From Rhizomicrobium sp. (GTDB lineage Bacteria > Pseudomonadota > Alphaproteobacteria > Micropepsales > Micropepsaceae), in the NCBI GenBank assembly GCA_037200385.1, contig JBBCGL010000001.1:1240001-1304000 (forward strand): a stretch of DNA of 64,000 nucleotides, read 5' to 3'. How positions within the stretch are numbered: position 1 is the first letter of the stretch; each line of letters starts with the position of its first letter. The position numbers and the translations under genes are program-made. Shown piece after piece: positions 33,320-43,539 of the stretch. Below the pieces are notes generated by a model, which made no database searches, was not told where the DNA came from, and saw only the letters and a list, made by a program, of their open reading frames with translations.

Positions 33320-35773
33320 ATGTCCTTGACCGTGCAATCCGAGCCCACACAGGCGGAAATCCGGGATGCCTTGCTCGCCAACGTCGTCGAGCTTCTGGGG
33401 CGCGACCCGCAGACGGCAACGAAGCGGGACTGGTTCTACGCCCTCGCCTACTATCTGCGCGGGCGGCTCAGCGCGGCGCGCGTCGAGACCTGGCGGCGCA
33501 ACTTCGATCATGGCGCGAAGTGGACCTATTACCTTTCGATGGAACTCCTGCCCGGAAAGCTCCTGCGCACCTGCCTGAACAGCCAGGGACTGCTCGAGGT
33601 CTGCCGCGGTGCGCTCGGCGATTGCGGCGTCGATCTCGACACGCTGTGGGAGATCGAGGTCGAGCCGGCGCTGGGCAATGGCGGACTCGGACGGCTCGCG
33701 GCCTGCCTGCTCGAATCCATGGCCGCGCTCGGCTATGCCGGGCTGGGCTACTGCATCCGCTACGAATACGGCATGTTCCGCCAGGAGATCGAAAACGGCG
33801 AGCAGGTCGAGTACCCGGAGAACTGGCTGAAGGAGATCAATCCGTGGGAATTCCCGCGGCCCGATTTCACCTATGCGGTTCCGTTCAAGGGCCGCGTGAC
33901 GCAGGTGACCAACTGGAAGGGCGAGCTCGAAATCCATTGGAGCGAGACGGACACCGTCAATGCCATGGCCTACGACATGCCGGTCATCGGCGCGAACGCG
34001 GAGACGACCAGCATGGTCCGGCTGTGGTCGGCGAAGGCGACGTCGGATTTCAACTTCGCCTGGTTCAATCGCGGCGACTATGCCGAAGCCGTCGAGGCAA
34101 AGGTCCAGTCGGAGACGCTGTCGCGCGTCCTCTATCCCAACGACTCGATCAATACCGGCCGCGAGCTGAGGCTGAAGCAGGAGTTCTTCCTGGTCTGCGC
34201 TTCCCTCCAGGACATCCTGCACCGCCATCTGCGGCGCGGCATGGCGATCGAAGACCTGGCCGACCATGTCGCCATCCAGCTGAACGACACCCATCCCGTG
34301 CTCGCGATCGCCGAGCTCATGCGCCTGCTCGTCGACGTCCACCGCGTCGGCTGGGACACGGCGTGGGAGATCACCTGCGCGACCTTCGCCTTCACCAACC
34401 ACACGCTGCTCTCCGAGGCGCTCGAATTGTGGCCGGTGCCGCTGTTCGAGGCCTTGCTGCCGCGCCACCTGCAGATCGTCTACGAGATCAACGCACGGTT
34501 CCTGCGCGACGTGATGCACCGCAATCCGGGCGACACGGACCTGCTGCGCCGCATGTCGATCATCGACGAGAGCGGCGCGAAGAGCGTGCGCATGGCGCAT
34601 CTGGCGATCATCGGCAGCCACCGGGTCAACGGCGTCTCGCATACCCATACCGGCATCATGCGGCAGACGCTGTTCCGCGACTTCGACCGGTTGTGGCCCG
34701 GACGCATCATCAGCCTGACGAACGGCATCTCCCAGCGGCGCTGGCTGGTCGACGCCAATCCCGCGCTGACGGCGCTGATCGCAACGCGCATCAAGGGCGG
34801 CTGGCCCGCCGATTTCGACCGGCTGCGCGAGCTCGAGCCCCATGCGGGCGACGCGGCGTTCCGCGCGGACTTCGCGGCCGTGAAACGGGCGAACAAGGCG
34901 CGGGTCGCCCAGATATTGAGCGCGCGGCACGGCCTCGCGATCGACGCGGCGTCGCTGTTCGACCTGCACATCAAGCGCATCCACGAATACAAGCGCCAGC
35001 TCCTCAACATCCTGCAGGTGATCGGCCGCTACAACCGCATCCGCGCCGGCGTCGACGAGGTCGCGCGCACCGTGATCTTCGCCGGCAAGGCCGCGCCGGG
35101 CTATGCCATGGCCAAGCGCATCATCCATCTGATCAACGCGGTGGCCGACATCGTGAACAACGATCCCAAGACGCGCGGCCTTCTGAAGATCGTGTTCGTG
35201 CCGAATTACGGCGTGCAGATCGCCGAGCAGCTGGTGAGCGCGGGCGATCTGTCCGAGCAGATCTCGGCCGCGGGCACGGAAGCCTCCGGGACCGGCAACA
35301 TGAAGCTCGCGCTGAACGGCGCGCTGTCCATCGCCACCCAGGACGGCGCCAACACCGAAATCCGCGATGCGGTCGGCCCGGAGAACATCTGGATATTCGG
35401 CCACAGCTTCGAGGAGCTCCAGGCGCTGCGCGCCGCGGGCTACGATCCGAACGCGATCTATCGCGAGAGCGCGGAAATCCGCCAGAGCCTCGACATGGTC
35501 CGCGACGGCTATTTCTCCCCGCACGACCGCGACCTGTTCGTGCCCGTGGTGGACGCGCTCTTGAAGGGCGGCGACCCCTTCATGGTGCTGGCCGACTACG
35601 ACGCCTATGTGCGCACCCAGGCAGCGGTGGACGAGGCGTGGCGCGACGGGACGGCGTGGACGACGAAAGCCATCCTCAACGTCGCGCGGATGAGCCCGTT
35701 TTCGATGGATCGCCTCGTGCGCCAATATGCCGAGCGCGTCTGGGACGTGAAGCCGGCGCCAATCTCCGGATGA
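33320..35773 (+). CDS. glgP: Glycogen/alpha-glucan phosphorylase
   Basis: An 817-residue GT35 enzyme releasing glucose-1-phosphate from alpha-1,4-glucan ends. EPALGNGGLGRLAACLLESMA (in part) marks the N-terminal domain; QLNDTHPVLAIAELMR, and the PLP-Lys motif EASGTGNMKLALNGAL near residue 655, are diagnostic. ATG 33320 is chosen; an in-frame GTG three codons earlier is possible. It is convergent with treY, 26 nt between stops, and belongs to the glucan locus though transcribed separately. Confidence 0.95.
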   Translation: MSLTVQSEPTQAEIRDALLANVVELLGRDPQTATKRDWFYALAYYLRGRLSAARVETWRRNFDHGAKWTYYLSMELLPGKLLRTCLNSQGLLEVCRGALGDCGVDLDTLWEIEVEPALGNGGLGRLAACLLESMAALGYAGLGYCIRYEYGMFRQEIENGEQVEYPENWLKEINPWEFPRPDFTYAVPFKGRVTQVTNWKGELEIHWSETDTVNAMAYDMPVIGANAETTSMVRLWSAKATSDFNFAWFNRGDYAEAVEAKVQSETLSRVLYPNDSINTGRELRLKQEFFLVCASLQDILHRHLRRGMAIEDLADHVAIQLNDTHPVLAIAELMRLLVDVHRVGWDTAWEITCATFAFTNHTLLSEALELWPVPLFEALLPRHLQIVYEINARFLRDVMHRNPGDTDLLRRMSIIDESGAKSVRMAHLAIIGSHRVNGVSHTHTGIMRQTLFRDFDRLWPGRIISLTNGISQRRWLVDANPALTALIATRIKGGWPADFDRLRELEPHAGDAAFRADFAAVKRANKARVAQILSARHGLAIDAASLFDLHIKRIHEYKRQLLNILQVIGRYNRIRAGVDEVARTVIFAGKAAPGYAMAKRIIHLINAVADIVNNDPKTRGLLKIVFVPNYGVQIAEQLVSAGDLSEQISAAGTEASGTGNMKLALNGALSIATQDGANTEIRDAVGPENIWIFGHSFEELQALRAAGYDPNAIYRESAEIRQSLDMVRDGYFSPHDRDLFVPVVDALLKGGDPFMVLADYDAYVRTQAAVDEAWRDGTAWTTKAILNVARMSPFSMDRLVRQYAERVWDVKPAPISG

Positions 35774-35799
35774 GATCCAGCGCATCGAACGGCGCGCCG

Positions 35800-38205
35800 T
35801 CACGCCACCAGCACCACGACGGGAAAGGTGTCGAACAATTCGGCGCAATCGAGCGAGCGCACGGGCGGCAAGGCGGGATCGAGCGCATTGTGCCAGCGCC
35901 CTTCGGCTCGAAGGGTGCCGGATATGGCAGGCAAAGGAATGCCGCGCTCCATGGAAGAAGCGGCCGAGAGACGCGGCACCGCGACGAAAAGCGGCCCGCG
36001 CCGGAAGGCGAAGACATGCTCGGGCGCCGTCACGGGCTCGACCTCTGCCGCGAAAGCTTCCGGCCGCTCCCCGCGCAGGGCCAACAGGCGCCGGATCAGC
36101 GCCAGTTTTGGCGCGCCGGTTTGCCAAGCGTCCAACGAGACCGGGCTCGAGACCATTTCGTTTCTTCGCGCGTAGTCGACGGGGCGGCGGTTGTCGGGAT
36201 CGACCAGGCTGAAATCCCAAAGCTCGGTGCCCTGATAGAGATCGGGGACGCCCGGCAGCGTATAGCGCAGCGCGCATTGCACGAGGCTGTCGCATAGGCC
36301 GGCCGGCGCCAGCCTCGCGACGAAGCCGGCAAGCCGCGGGACGAAGCCATGGCCGGGATCGAGAATCGCGCGCACGAACGCGGCATTCTCCTCTTCGAAC
36401 GCCGCATCGGGCGCGAACCACGAGGTCTGCAGCTTGGCCTCGCGCAGGGATTTCTCGCGCCAGGCCAGCACGCGCTCGGTCTCGATCGGCCACGAGCCGA
36501 CCAGGGTCTGATAAAGCTGGTATTCGTCGCCCGGCATCACCTTGGGCGGCCGCAACGGCGCGTTCGTCGCGAACCAGGCGCGCACCGCGTCTTCCCAGAG
36601 ATCGGGGATCTCGCTCAACGCCGCCAGCCGCGCCCGCACATCCTCGCCGCGCTTGTGGTCGTGCGTCGCGGTCGTCAGCATCGCGTTGGGAAACGTCCGG
36701 CCGCGCCGGGCCGCCTTGCCTAGAAAGTCTTCGGGGGAGATCGCGAAACGCTCCGGCGCGAAACCGACGTCGTTGCGCGAGAGCAGCCGCCCGTAGCGAT
36801 AGAAAGCGGTGTCCTCGACCGCCTTCGCCGCCACCGGCGCGGCAAGCTGATTGAAGCGCCGCATCGCATCGCGCGCCGCCTCGTCGCCGGCGCGCATGGC
36901 TTGCGCGATCGCGTCGAGCGCCTTGCCCGGCACGGCGGCCTTGGCCGCGTCATACGCCGCATCGAAGGACGGACTCGGCGTTCCGGCATAGGTGCGATAG
37001 GCGTGGAAGTTTTCCAGCAGATGCGCGAGCGCGGTCTCGAATTCGTCCTGGCCGATGGCGGGCGACAGCAGCTGGAAGGCCGCGGCCGCCGCGCGCAGCT
37101 GATTGGCGAAGGCATGCCGCATCACCTCGCGGCGCGCCGCGCGTTCCTCCGGCGCGAAGTCGGGCGAGCGCCCGCCAATCTCCGCCCAGAGCTCCGCAAA
37201 GCGTTCGGCGTTCGCGCCATCGTGCTGCAGCGCCGAGACCTGGTCCATGAAGTCGTAGCCGGTCGTGCCGTCGACGCCCCAATCCCCGGGAAGGCTCTCA
37301 TCCTGCGCCAGGATCTTCTCGACCACGATATAAGGTGCATCCTTGCGCTCGCGCTGCGCATTGAGCGCATCGAGACGCGCGCGCAGCCGCTGGCAATAGG
37401 CCTTCGGATCGGTGAGGCCGTCGACATGATCGGCGCGCACGCCATCAATCAGGCCCTCGCCATAGAGCCGGAAGACCGTGGCGTGGATGATCTCGAACAC
37501 ACCGTCGTCCTCGACGCGCAGCGCCGCGAGCTCGGTGATGTCGAAGAAGCGCCGCCAGTTGATGCGCTCGCCCGCATCGCGCCAGAAGGCGAGGCGGAAG
37601 TTCTGCCGCTCCAGCAATTCGCTCAATCGCGCGGGCGTGTTGGCCGCGGCGAGATCGGCCTCGACCTCCTCGTAATCCTCCTTGCGCAGCGGAAAGCGAT
37701 GCTCGGCATAGGCGAAAGCGTATTTGCCGAGCGCCTCGTCCTTGATCAGCGTGATCTCGCCGGCCGCGATGGCGTCGCGCGGCTTGGAGCCCAGCAGCGG
37801 CACCAGGACCTTGTCGCGCAGGTTTGGCTGCGCCGGCTCCCAGTCGATGTCGAACATGTTGGCGAAGACGCTGTCGCGCCCCTTCTCCAGCAAGTCCAGC
37901 CAGCAGGTGTTATCAGCGCCGCCGACCGCCATATGGTTCGGCACGATGTCGAGGACGATGCCGATATCGTGCGCCCGGAGCGCCGCCGCCAGGGCGCGGA
38001 AGCCGTCCTCGCCGCCGAGCTCGGGATTGATGCGCGCGTGATCGATCACATCATAGCCATGCATCGAGCCGGCGCGCGCGGCCAGGATCGGGGACGAATA
38101 CAGGTGGCTGATGCCGAGCGCGGCAAGATAGGGCGCAAGCGCCGCCGCGTCCGCGAAGGTGAAACCCTTGTGGAACTGCATGCGATAGGTCGCACGTGGG
38201 GTCAT
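35800..38205 (-). CDS. treY: Malto-oligosyltrehalose synthase
   Basis: An 801-residue GH13 enzyme that isomerises the reducing-end linkage of malto-oligosaccharides to form maltooligosyl-trehalose. TYRMQFHKGFTFADA, HLYSSPILAARAGSMHGYDV, DIVPNHMAV, GVRADHVDGL (nucleophile Asp) and VVEKIL (acid/base Glu) are TreY hallmarks. The ATG at 38205 overlaps the malQ stop by 4 nt; the long in-frame extension upstream lies inside malQ. It is the last gene of the seven-gene operon and works with TreZ. Confidence 0.95.
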   Translation of the reverse strand: MTPRATYRMQFHKGFTFADAAALAPYLAALGISHLYSSPILAARAGSMHGYDVIDHARINPELGGEDGFRALAAALRAHDIGIVLDIVPNHMAVGGADNTCWLDLLEKGRDSVFANMFDIDWEPAQPNLRDKVLVPLLGSKPRDAIAAGEITLIKDEALGKYAFAYAEHRFPLRKEDYEEVEADLAAANTPARLSELLERQNFRLAFWRDAGERINWRRFFDITELAALRVEDDGVFEIIHATVFRLYGEGLIDGVRADHVDGLTDPKAYCQRLRARLDALNAQRERKDAPYIVVEKILAQDESLPGDWGVDGTTGYDFMDQVSALQHDGANAERFAELWAEIGGRSPDFAPEERAARREVMRHAFANQLRAAAAAFQLLSPAIGQDEFETALAHLLENFHAYRTYAGTPSPSFDAAYDAAKAAVPGKALDAIAQAMRAGDEAARDAMRRFNQLAAPVAAKAVEDTAFYRYGRLLSRNDVGFAPERFAISPEDFLGKAARRGRTFPNAMLTTATHDHKRGEDVRARLAALSEIPDLWEDAVRAWFATNAPLRPPKVMPGDEYQLYQTLVGSWPIETERVLAWREKSLREAKLQTSWFAPDAAFEEENAAFVRAILDPGHGFVPRLAGFVARLAPAGLCDSLVQCALRYTLPGVPDLYQGTELWDFSLVDPDNRRPVDYARRNEMVSSPVSLDAWQTGAPKLALIRRLLALRGERPEAFAAEVEPVTAPEHVFAFRRGPLFVAVPRLSAASSMERGIPLPAISGTLRAEGRWHNALDPALPPVRSLDCAELFDTFPVVVLVA

Positions 38206-39887
38206 GGTGCCGACCGACCGCGCAGGAGCGCGGCGAGGTTGGCGCGCGCCACGGGACCTGCCAGCGTGTCGCCGGGCGGCAGGCGGCGGCGCCAGTTGGG
38301 GTGCTCGTCGATCGTGCCCGGAATATTGGGCTGCTCGATCACACCCACCACGTCTTCGACGGGCACGATCGCGATCTCGCACGGCGTGCGGCCGACGAAG
38401 GCGAGCGCCGCCTCGACGACGCGCTCGGTGTCCTCCGGCGCCGGCTCCGGCCCCTGGCCGATCGCCGACCACAGATAGGCGCGATCCTCGCCGCGTGCCC
38501 AGCGCTCCGCGGCGATGTCGCCGTGCTCGGATCTGCGGCCCAGCGTCTCCAGCCAGTCGATGTCGCGGCCGCGCCACCAGCCGGCGATGGTGGGAAGGTC
38601 GTGCGTGGTGGAGAGCGCCGCGGCCCGCGCCGACCAACGTTCCGGCGCAAGGAAGCGGCGGCCTTCGCGCTGGAACCACAGCACCTCCATGCCCAGCATG
38701 TCCGCGCCGCGCATCGCGTCGCGAAAGCCGTCCGGCACCGTGCCCAGGTCTTCACCGATCACGATGGCGCGATGGCGCCGCGAGTGCTCCGCCAGCAACG
38801 CCAGCAGCGCCCGCATCGGATAGTGCAGATAGACGCCGTCCTGCGGGCCGGCACCGTCGGGGATCACCCAGAGCCGGTTGAGGCCCATCGCATGGTCGAT
38901 CCGCACGCCGCCGGCATGGCGCATCGCGGCGTCCCAGGTGTCGGCAAAGGCCGCGCGCGGCGCCGCCGGCGACAGCGCGGTGAGGCCCCAGTTCTGGCCC
39001 TGCGGATTGAAGATGTCGGGCGGGGCGCCGATGGTGAGGCCGCGCAGGACATCGCCCGGCGCGCTCCAGGCGTGGCTGCCATGCGGGCTCATGCCGACGG
39101 CGATATCGGCGATCAGGCCGATGCGCATCCCCGCGTCGCGCGCCGCGGCTTGCGCGTCCGCCAGGCTGCGTTCCGTCAACGTCTGGAGAAAAACGTAGAA
39201 CTCGACGTCGTCACGATGTTCGCGCGCGAACGTTTCGACCGCGGCACTACGCGGATCGCGGTAGGCGATCGGCCAGTCCTGCCAGCGATACAGGCCCTGT
39301 TCGCGGAAATGCGCGTCGAGCGCCTCGAACCGGGCGTGATCGCGCAGCCGCCCGTCTGCTGGCGCCGATGGCGCGCGTGCGAAAGCGACGCGCAGCCGCG
39401 CGAGCTTCGCGCGCGCCGCCGCCGGCCAGTCGACCAGGCCGTCGCGTCCGTCGTCCGGCACGTCTTCCGCGGCGTAGAGCGGATTGAGGAACAGCCGGCT
39501 CGACGGCGAATAGGGGCTGATCTCGTCGAGCGCGGCGAGGAACGGCGCATGGATCGGGCTGACCGCGATCGCGTCGATGCCGAGAGGCGCCGCCTCGCGG
39601 GCAAAGCGCGCCAGCGCGCCGAGATCGCCGAAGCCGTCGCTGCCGCGCAGCGCGTAGAGCTGGGCCGCCAGGCCCGCCACGCGCCGCCCCGGCGCGGCTT
39701 CGCCAAGCGAAAAGCATTGCTCGGCGCTGCCTGGCTGCTCATCGCCCATCTCGTAGCCGCCCAGGGCATCGAGCACGGTGCGCAGGGTGTCCGGGGACAC
39801 GGTCTTCGGATGCCCCGACGCGTCGATCCAATCCGGTGCCAGGCCGGCCTTGCGCGCGCGGTCGTACAGGGCGGCGTCGCTCATCAT
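38202..39887 (-). CDS. malQ: 4-alpha-glucanotransferase (amylomaltase)
   Basis: A 561-residue GH77 enzyme that transfers glucan segments between chains, recycling short malto-oligosaccharides. Visible are SPIHAPFLAALDEISPYSPSSR, VRIDHAMGLNRLWVIP with the nucleophile Asp, VIGEDLGTVPDGFR with the catalytic Glu, and TTHDLPTIAGWW. It overlaps treZ (start) and treY (stop) by ATGA. Confidence 0.94.
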   Translation of the reverse strand: MMSDAALYDRARKAGLAPDWIDASGHPKTVSPDTLRTVLDALGGYEMGDEQPGSAEQCFSLGEAAPGRRVAGLAAQLYALRGSDGFGDLGALARFAREAAPLGIDAIAVSPIHAPFLAALDEISPYSPSSRLFLNPLYAAEDVPDDGRDGLVDWPAAARAKLARLRVAFARAPSAPADGRLRDHARFEALDAHFREQGLYRWQDWPIAYRDPRSAAVETFAREHRDDVEFYVFLQTLTERSLADAQAAARDAGMRIGLIADIAVGMSPHGSHAWSAPGDVLRGLTIGAPPDIFNPQGQNWGLTALSPAAPRAAFADTWDAAMRHAGGVRIDHAMGLNRLWVIPDGAGPQDGVYLHYPMRALLALLAEHSRRHRAIVIGEDLGTVPDGFRDAMRGADMLGMEVLWFQREGRRFLAPERWSARAAALSTTHDLPTIAGWWRGRDIDWLETLGRRSEHGDIAAERWARGEDRAYLWSAIGQGPEPAPEDTERVVEAALAFVGRTPCEIAIVPVEDVVGVIEQPNIPGTIDEHPNWRRRLPPGDTLAGPVARANLAALLRGRSAP

Positions 39888-41491
39888 GGCTCGATCCAGC
39901 AGCGCGTTCCGGCGCTGTCCCAGATGGGGGTTGCGGATGGGAGCGGACAGGACACCGTCTCGCGGCCGAGATTGACCAGGATGGTCAGCCGCGCGCCGTC
40001 GCCCAGGCGCCAGGCGGCGCGCACCGCTTTCGGTCCCACGACCTCGGCGCCTTCCGCCGTACAGCCCTTGAGTCGCGGCACGATCCGCGCGCGGCGCAGC
40101 TCGAGCAGATCCTTATAGAACATGTGCCATTCGGTGCCACCGTCGAGGCGCGGCCGCGCACGCTCGAAGGTATCCGGCGCGTTGGGATCGGGGATTTGCG
40201 CGCGCCTGGCGGGATCGCGGAATTCGGGGAATTTGGCGAACTCGCCGCGGCGGCCTTCGCGCACGGCATCGGCGAGCTTGCCGTCCGCGTGATCGCAGAA
40301 ATAGAGGAACGGATCGCGCGCGCCCGTCTCCTCGCCGAAGAAGAGCAGCGGGATCGGCGGCGCAAGCAGCAGCAAGCCGATGGCGGCCTTCAGCGCCGTC
40401 TCATCCGCCAGCACCGTCAAGCGCTCGCCGAACGCGCGGTTTCCGACATGGTCGTGGTTCTGCAGGAAATTCACGAAGGCGGTGGGAGGAAGCTGCGGAC
40501 CCGGTCCGCTGCGCTCCTGGATGAACCGGCCGGCGAGCGAGGTCGCCAGACCTTGCACGGGCGCCGCCGCATAGGCGCTGTAATATCCCTCGCTCTCCCC
40601 GGTCAGCAGCACATGGACGGCGTGATGGAAATCGTCGTTCCATTGCGCGATGCCGGCCTCGGCCAGCAGCTTCGCGTCGTTGCGCTCGTTCTCGACAACG
40701 ACATGGACATGGCGGCCGGGCGCCGCGGCACGCACGGTGCGCGCCAGCTCCGCGATGAAACCGTCGTCGCCGATGGCGTGCACGGCATCGAGCCTGAGCC
40801 CGTCGATATGGAATTCGCGCACCCAATAAAGCGCATTGTCGATGAAGAAGCGCCGCACCGGTTCCTTGCGGAAGTCGATGCCCGCACCCCAGGGCGTGTG
40901 GCGATCCTCGCGGAAGAAATCCGGCGCATGGACCGGCAGGTAATTCCCGTCCGGTCCGAAATGGTTGTAGACCACGTCGAGGAACACCATCAGGCCGAGC
41001 GCATGGGCGCGGTCGATCATCTGCTTCAGCGCGTCCGGAGTGCCGTAGGCCCGCGCGGGCGCATAGGGCAGCACGCCGTCATAGCCCCAATTGCGCGTGC
41101 CCGGAAAATGCGCGATCGGCATCAGCTCGACCGCGGTGATGCCGAGCTCGGCGAGCCTGGGCAGATGCGCTTCGATGCCTGTGAACCCGCCCATCAGGCC
41201 GGCATGCAGCTCGTAGAGGACGGTCTCCTCCCATGGCCGGCCGCGCCACGCGTCGTCCCGCCAGCGATAGGCGCCGGGATCGGTGACGACACTCCACTCG
41301 CCGTCCTGCAAGCGCGACGCTGGATCGGGCACGGTCGCATCGCCGATCCGGAAGCGATAGCGCGCGCCCGGCGAAAGCTGTGCGTCGGTCTCATGCCAGC
41401 CGTCCGACGCCGGCGCCATCGGTATCGTCCGTCCAGCGAGTTCGAGATCGACATGCGCACAGGCCGGCGCCCAGAGCCGGACGCGTGTCAT
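39884..41491 (-). CDS. treZ: Malto-oligosyltrehalose trehalohydrolase
   Basis: A 535-residue GH13 enzyme releasing trehalose from the TreY product. It has the TreZ N-terminal beta domain (VRLWAPACAHVDLEL), VYNHFGPDGNYL, GLRLDAVHAI (nucleophile), VVENERND (acid/base) and NFLQNHDHVGNRAFGERL. The ATG at 41491 overlaps the glgX stop; in-frame sequence upstream of it matches nothing. Confidence 0.95.
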   Translation of the reverse strand: MTRVRLWAPACAHVDLELAGRTIPMAPASDGWHETDAQLSPGARYRFRIGDATVPDPASRLQDGEWSVVTDPGAYRWRDDAWRGRPWEETVLYELHAGLMGGFTGIEAHLPRLAELGITAVELMPIAHFPGTRNWGYDGVLPYAPARAYGTPDALKQMIDRAHALGLMVFLDVVYNHFGPDGNYLPVHAPDFFREDRHTPWGAGIDFRKEPVRRFFIDNALYWVREFHIDGLRLDAVHAIGDDGFIAELARTVRAAAPGRHVHVVVENERNDAKLLAEAGIAQWNDDFHHAVHVLLTGESEGYYSAYAAAPVQGLATSLAGRFIQERSGPGPQLPPTAFVNFLQNHDHVGNRAFGERLTVLADETALKAAIGLLLLAPPIPLLFFGEETGARDPFLYFCDHADGKLADAVREGRRGEFAKFPEFRDPARRAQIPDPNAPDTFERARPRLDGGTEWHMFYKDLLELRRARIVPRLKGCTAEGAEVVGPKAVRAAWRLGDGARLTILVNLGRETVSCPLPSATPIWDSAGTRCWIEP

Positions 41492-43539
41492 GACGGCGTC
41501 TCCAGCAGCGCCGCGACCATCACACAGGCATGACTTTCGACCTTGCAGGATTTCCCGCCGCATGCGCCCGGCTCGCGGTCGGGCGCGGCGCCGTCGAAGA
41601 CCACGCGCCAGTCAAACGCCTCCGGCAGCGCGAATTCGAGCGCATCCTCCGAACCGTTCATCAGAAGCGCGATGATCTCGACCTTGCCGTCGGCGCGCCG
41701 CGACGTGCGGCGCATCACGAGCGCGCGGCCTTCCGGATTCTGCCAATCCTCGTCGGACAGGATTTCGCCGCGCTCGTCGAGCCAATCCAGATCGCGGAAG
41801 CCCGGCGCGATCTCCTGCCCATGGCGGAAGCGGTCCTCGCGGAGGCCGGCGAATTCGCGGCGCAGCGCGATGAGGCGCGCCGTCCAGGCGATCAGCGCCG
41901 CGTCGGCCGCGGACCAGTCCAGCCAGGAGATCTCGTCGTCCTGGCAATAGGCGTTGTTGTTGCCCTTCTGCGTGCGGCCGAGCTCGTCGCCGGCGAGCAG
42001 CATCGGCACGCCGCGCGACCAGAACAGCGTGGCGAGCAGCGAGCGGCGCATCCGCGCGCGCATCTCATTGACCTGCGGATCGTCGCTCGGCCCCTCCACG
42101 CCCCAGTTGCGCGAGAGATTGTCCGATATGCCGTCGCGGTTCTCCTCCCCATTGGCCTCATTGTGCTTGCCCTCGTACAGGGTGAGATCCGCCAGCGGCG
42201 CACCGTCATGGCTGGCGATATAGTTGATCGACGCCGACGGCCGGCGCAGCGCGAAGAAGTCGGAGGAGCCGGAAAGCCGCTCCGCCAGATCGGGCCGCTG
42301 GTCTGGGTCGCCGCGCCAATAGCGGCGCACCGTATCGCGATAGCGGTCGTTCCACTCCGAGAAGCCGGGCGGGTGATTGCCGAGCTGATAGCCGCCGGGT
42401 CCGATGTCCCACGGCTCCGAGATCAGCTTGACGCCGGCGAGCGCCGGATCCTGGCGCAGCGCATCGAAGAAGCCGCAGCCGGGATCGAAGCCGGAATGTT
42501 CGCGGCCGAGCGTGGCGCCGAGATCAAAGCGAAAGCCGTCGACGTGGAACGACTGTACGAAATAACGCAGCGAATCCATCACCATCTGCGCGACGCGGGC
42601 ATGGGACATATTCACGGTGTTGCCGGTGCCGGTGTCGTTCACCGTCCGGCGACGGTCTTCGTCGGGCAGCCGGTAATAGCTCGCGTGATCGAAACCGCGC
42701 CAGGACAGCGTCGGACCGAGCTCGCTGCCCTCACAAGTGTGGTTGTAGACGACGTCGAGGATGACCTCGATGCCGGCCTTGTGCAGCGCGCGGATCGCGG
42801 TGCGAAGCTCGTCCGCCGTGCCGTAGCGCGGCTCCGGCGTGAAGAACGAGAGCGTGTTGTAGCCCCAGTAATTGCTCAAGCCTTTCTCGACCAGAGTGCG
42901 ATCCTGCGCGAAGGCGTGGATGGGCAGTAGCTCGATCGCGGTGACGCCGAGCCGGCGCAGATGGTCGACCACCGGCGCGGCTCCGAGCGCCGCATAGGTC
43001 CCGCGCGCGGCTTCCGGCACGGCGCCCAGCAGCTTGGTCAGGCCTTTGACATGGGCCTCATAGATCACCGTATCGGCCCAGCCGATGCGCGGCGGGCGGT
43101 CGTCGCCCCAGTCGAATGTTTCCTTCGTCACGAGGGCTTTCGGCATGAAGGCCGCGCTGTCGCGTTCATCGAACGTAAGATCGGCATCCTCGCCGCCGGG
43201 CGCATAGCCCAGCAGCGTATCGTCCCACTTCACTGCGCCGGACAGCGCCTTGGCATAAGGATCGAGCAGAAGCTTGTTGGGATTGAAGCGGTGGCCGTTC
43301 TCCGGCTCGTAAGGACCGTGGACGCGATAGCCGTAGGCCACCCCCGGCGCGGCGCCCGGAAGATAGCCGTGCCAAACCTCGTCGATATGGCCGGGCAGCG
43401 ACATGCGCGTCTCGCCGCCGTCCTTGTCGAACACGCAGAGCTCGACCTTCGCGGCATGAGCCGAGAAGACGGCGAAGTTCACGCCGCGTCCGTCATGGGT
43501 GGCGCCGAGCGGGTAAGGCAGTCCAAGTTCCAGTTTCAT
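41488..43539 (-). CDS. glgX: Glycogen debranching enzyme (isoamylase type)
   Basis: A 683-residue GH13 enzyme with an N-terminal CBM48 ([20 protein letters not shown]). It hydrolyses alpha-1,6 branches. Motifs are [26 protein letters not shown] (nucleophile), [16 protein letters not shown] (acid/base) and [12 protein letters not shown]. In this cluster its linear products would feed TreY. It overlaps glgB and treZ by ATGA. Confidence 0.95.
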   Translation of the reverse strand: MKLELGLPYPLGATHDGRGVNFAVFSAHAAKVELCVFDKDGGETRMSLPGHIDEVWHGYLPGAAPGVAYGYRVHGPYEPENGHRFNPNKLLLDPYAKALSGAVKWDDTLLGYAPGGEDADLTFDERDSAAFMPKALVTKETFDWGDDRPPRIGWADTVIYEAHVKGLTKLLGAVPEAARGTYAALGAAPVVDHLRRLGVTAIELLPIHAFAQDRTLVEKGLSNYWGYNTLSFFTPEPRYGTADELRTAIRALHKAGIEVILDVVYNHTCEGSELGPTLSWRGFDHASYYRLPDEDRRRTVNDTGTGNTVNMSHARVAQMVMDSLRYFVQSFHVDGFRFDLGATLGREHSGFDPGCGFFDALRQDPALAGVKLISEPWDIGPGGYQLGNHPPGFSEWNDRYRDTVRRYWRGDPDQRPDLAERLSGSSDFFALRRPSASINYIASHDGAPLADLTLYEGKHNEANGEENRDGISDNLSRNWGVEGPSDDPQVNEMRARMRRSLLATLFWSRGVPMLLAGDELGRTQKGNNNAYCQDDEISWLDWSAADAALIAWTARLIALRREFAGLREDRFRHGQEIAPGFRDLDWLDERGEILSDEDWQNPEGRALVMRRTSRRADGKVEIIALLMNGSEDALEFALPEAFDWRVVFDGAAPDREPGACGGKSCKVESHACVMVAALLETPS

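Noticed and set aside
32789-36493. Very long open frames (over 1100 codons on each strand) spanning the GFA, glgP and treY genes
   Set aside because: They lie opposite or out of frame with clearly recognisable genes, have Arg/Ala/His-rich composition without domains, and are the usual mirror frames of G+C-rich DNA. Similar long frames over aroA, the GMC gene, rpoN, the heme receptor, the TreS region and GlgE were dropped for the same reason.
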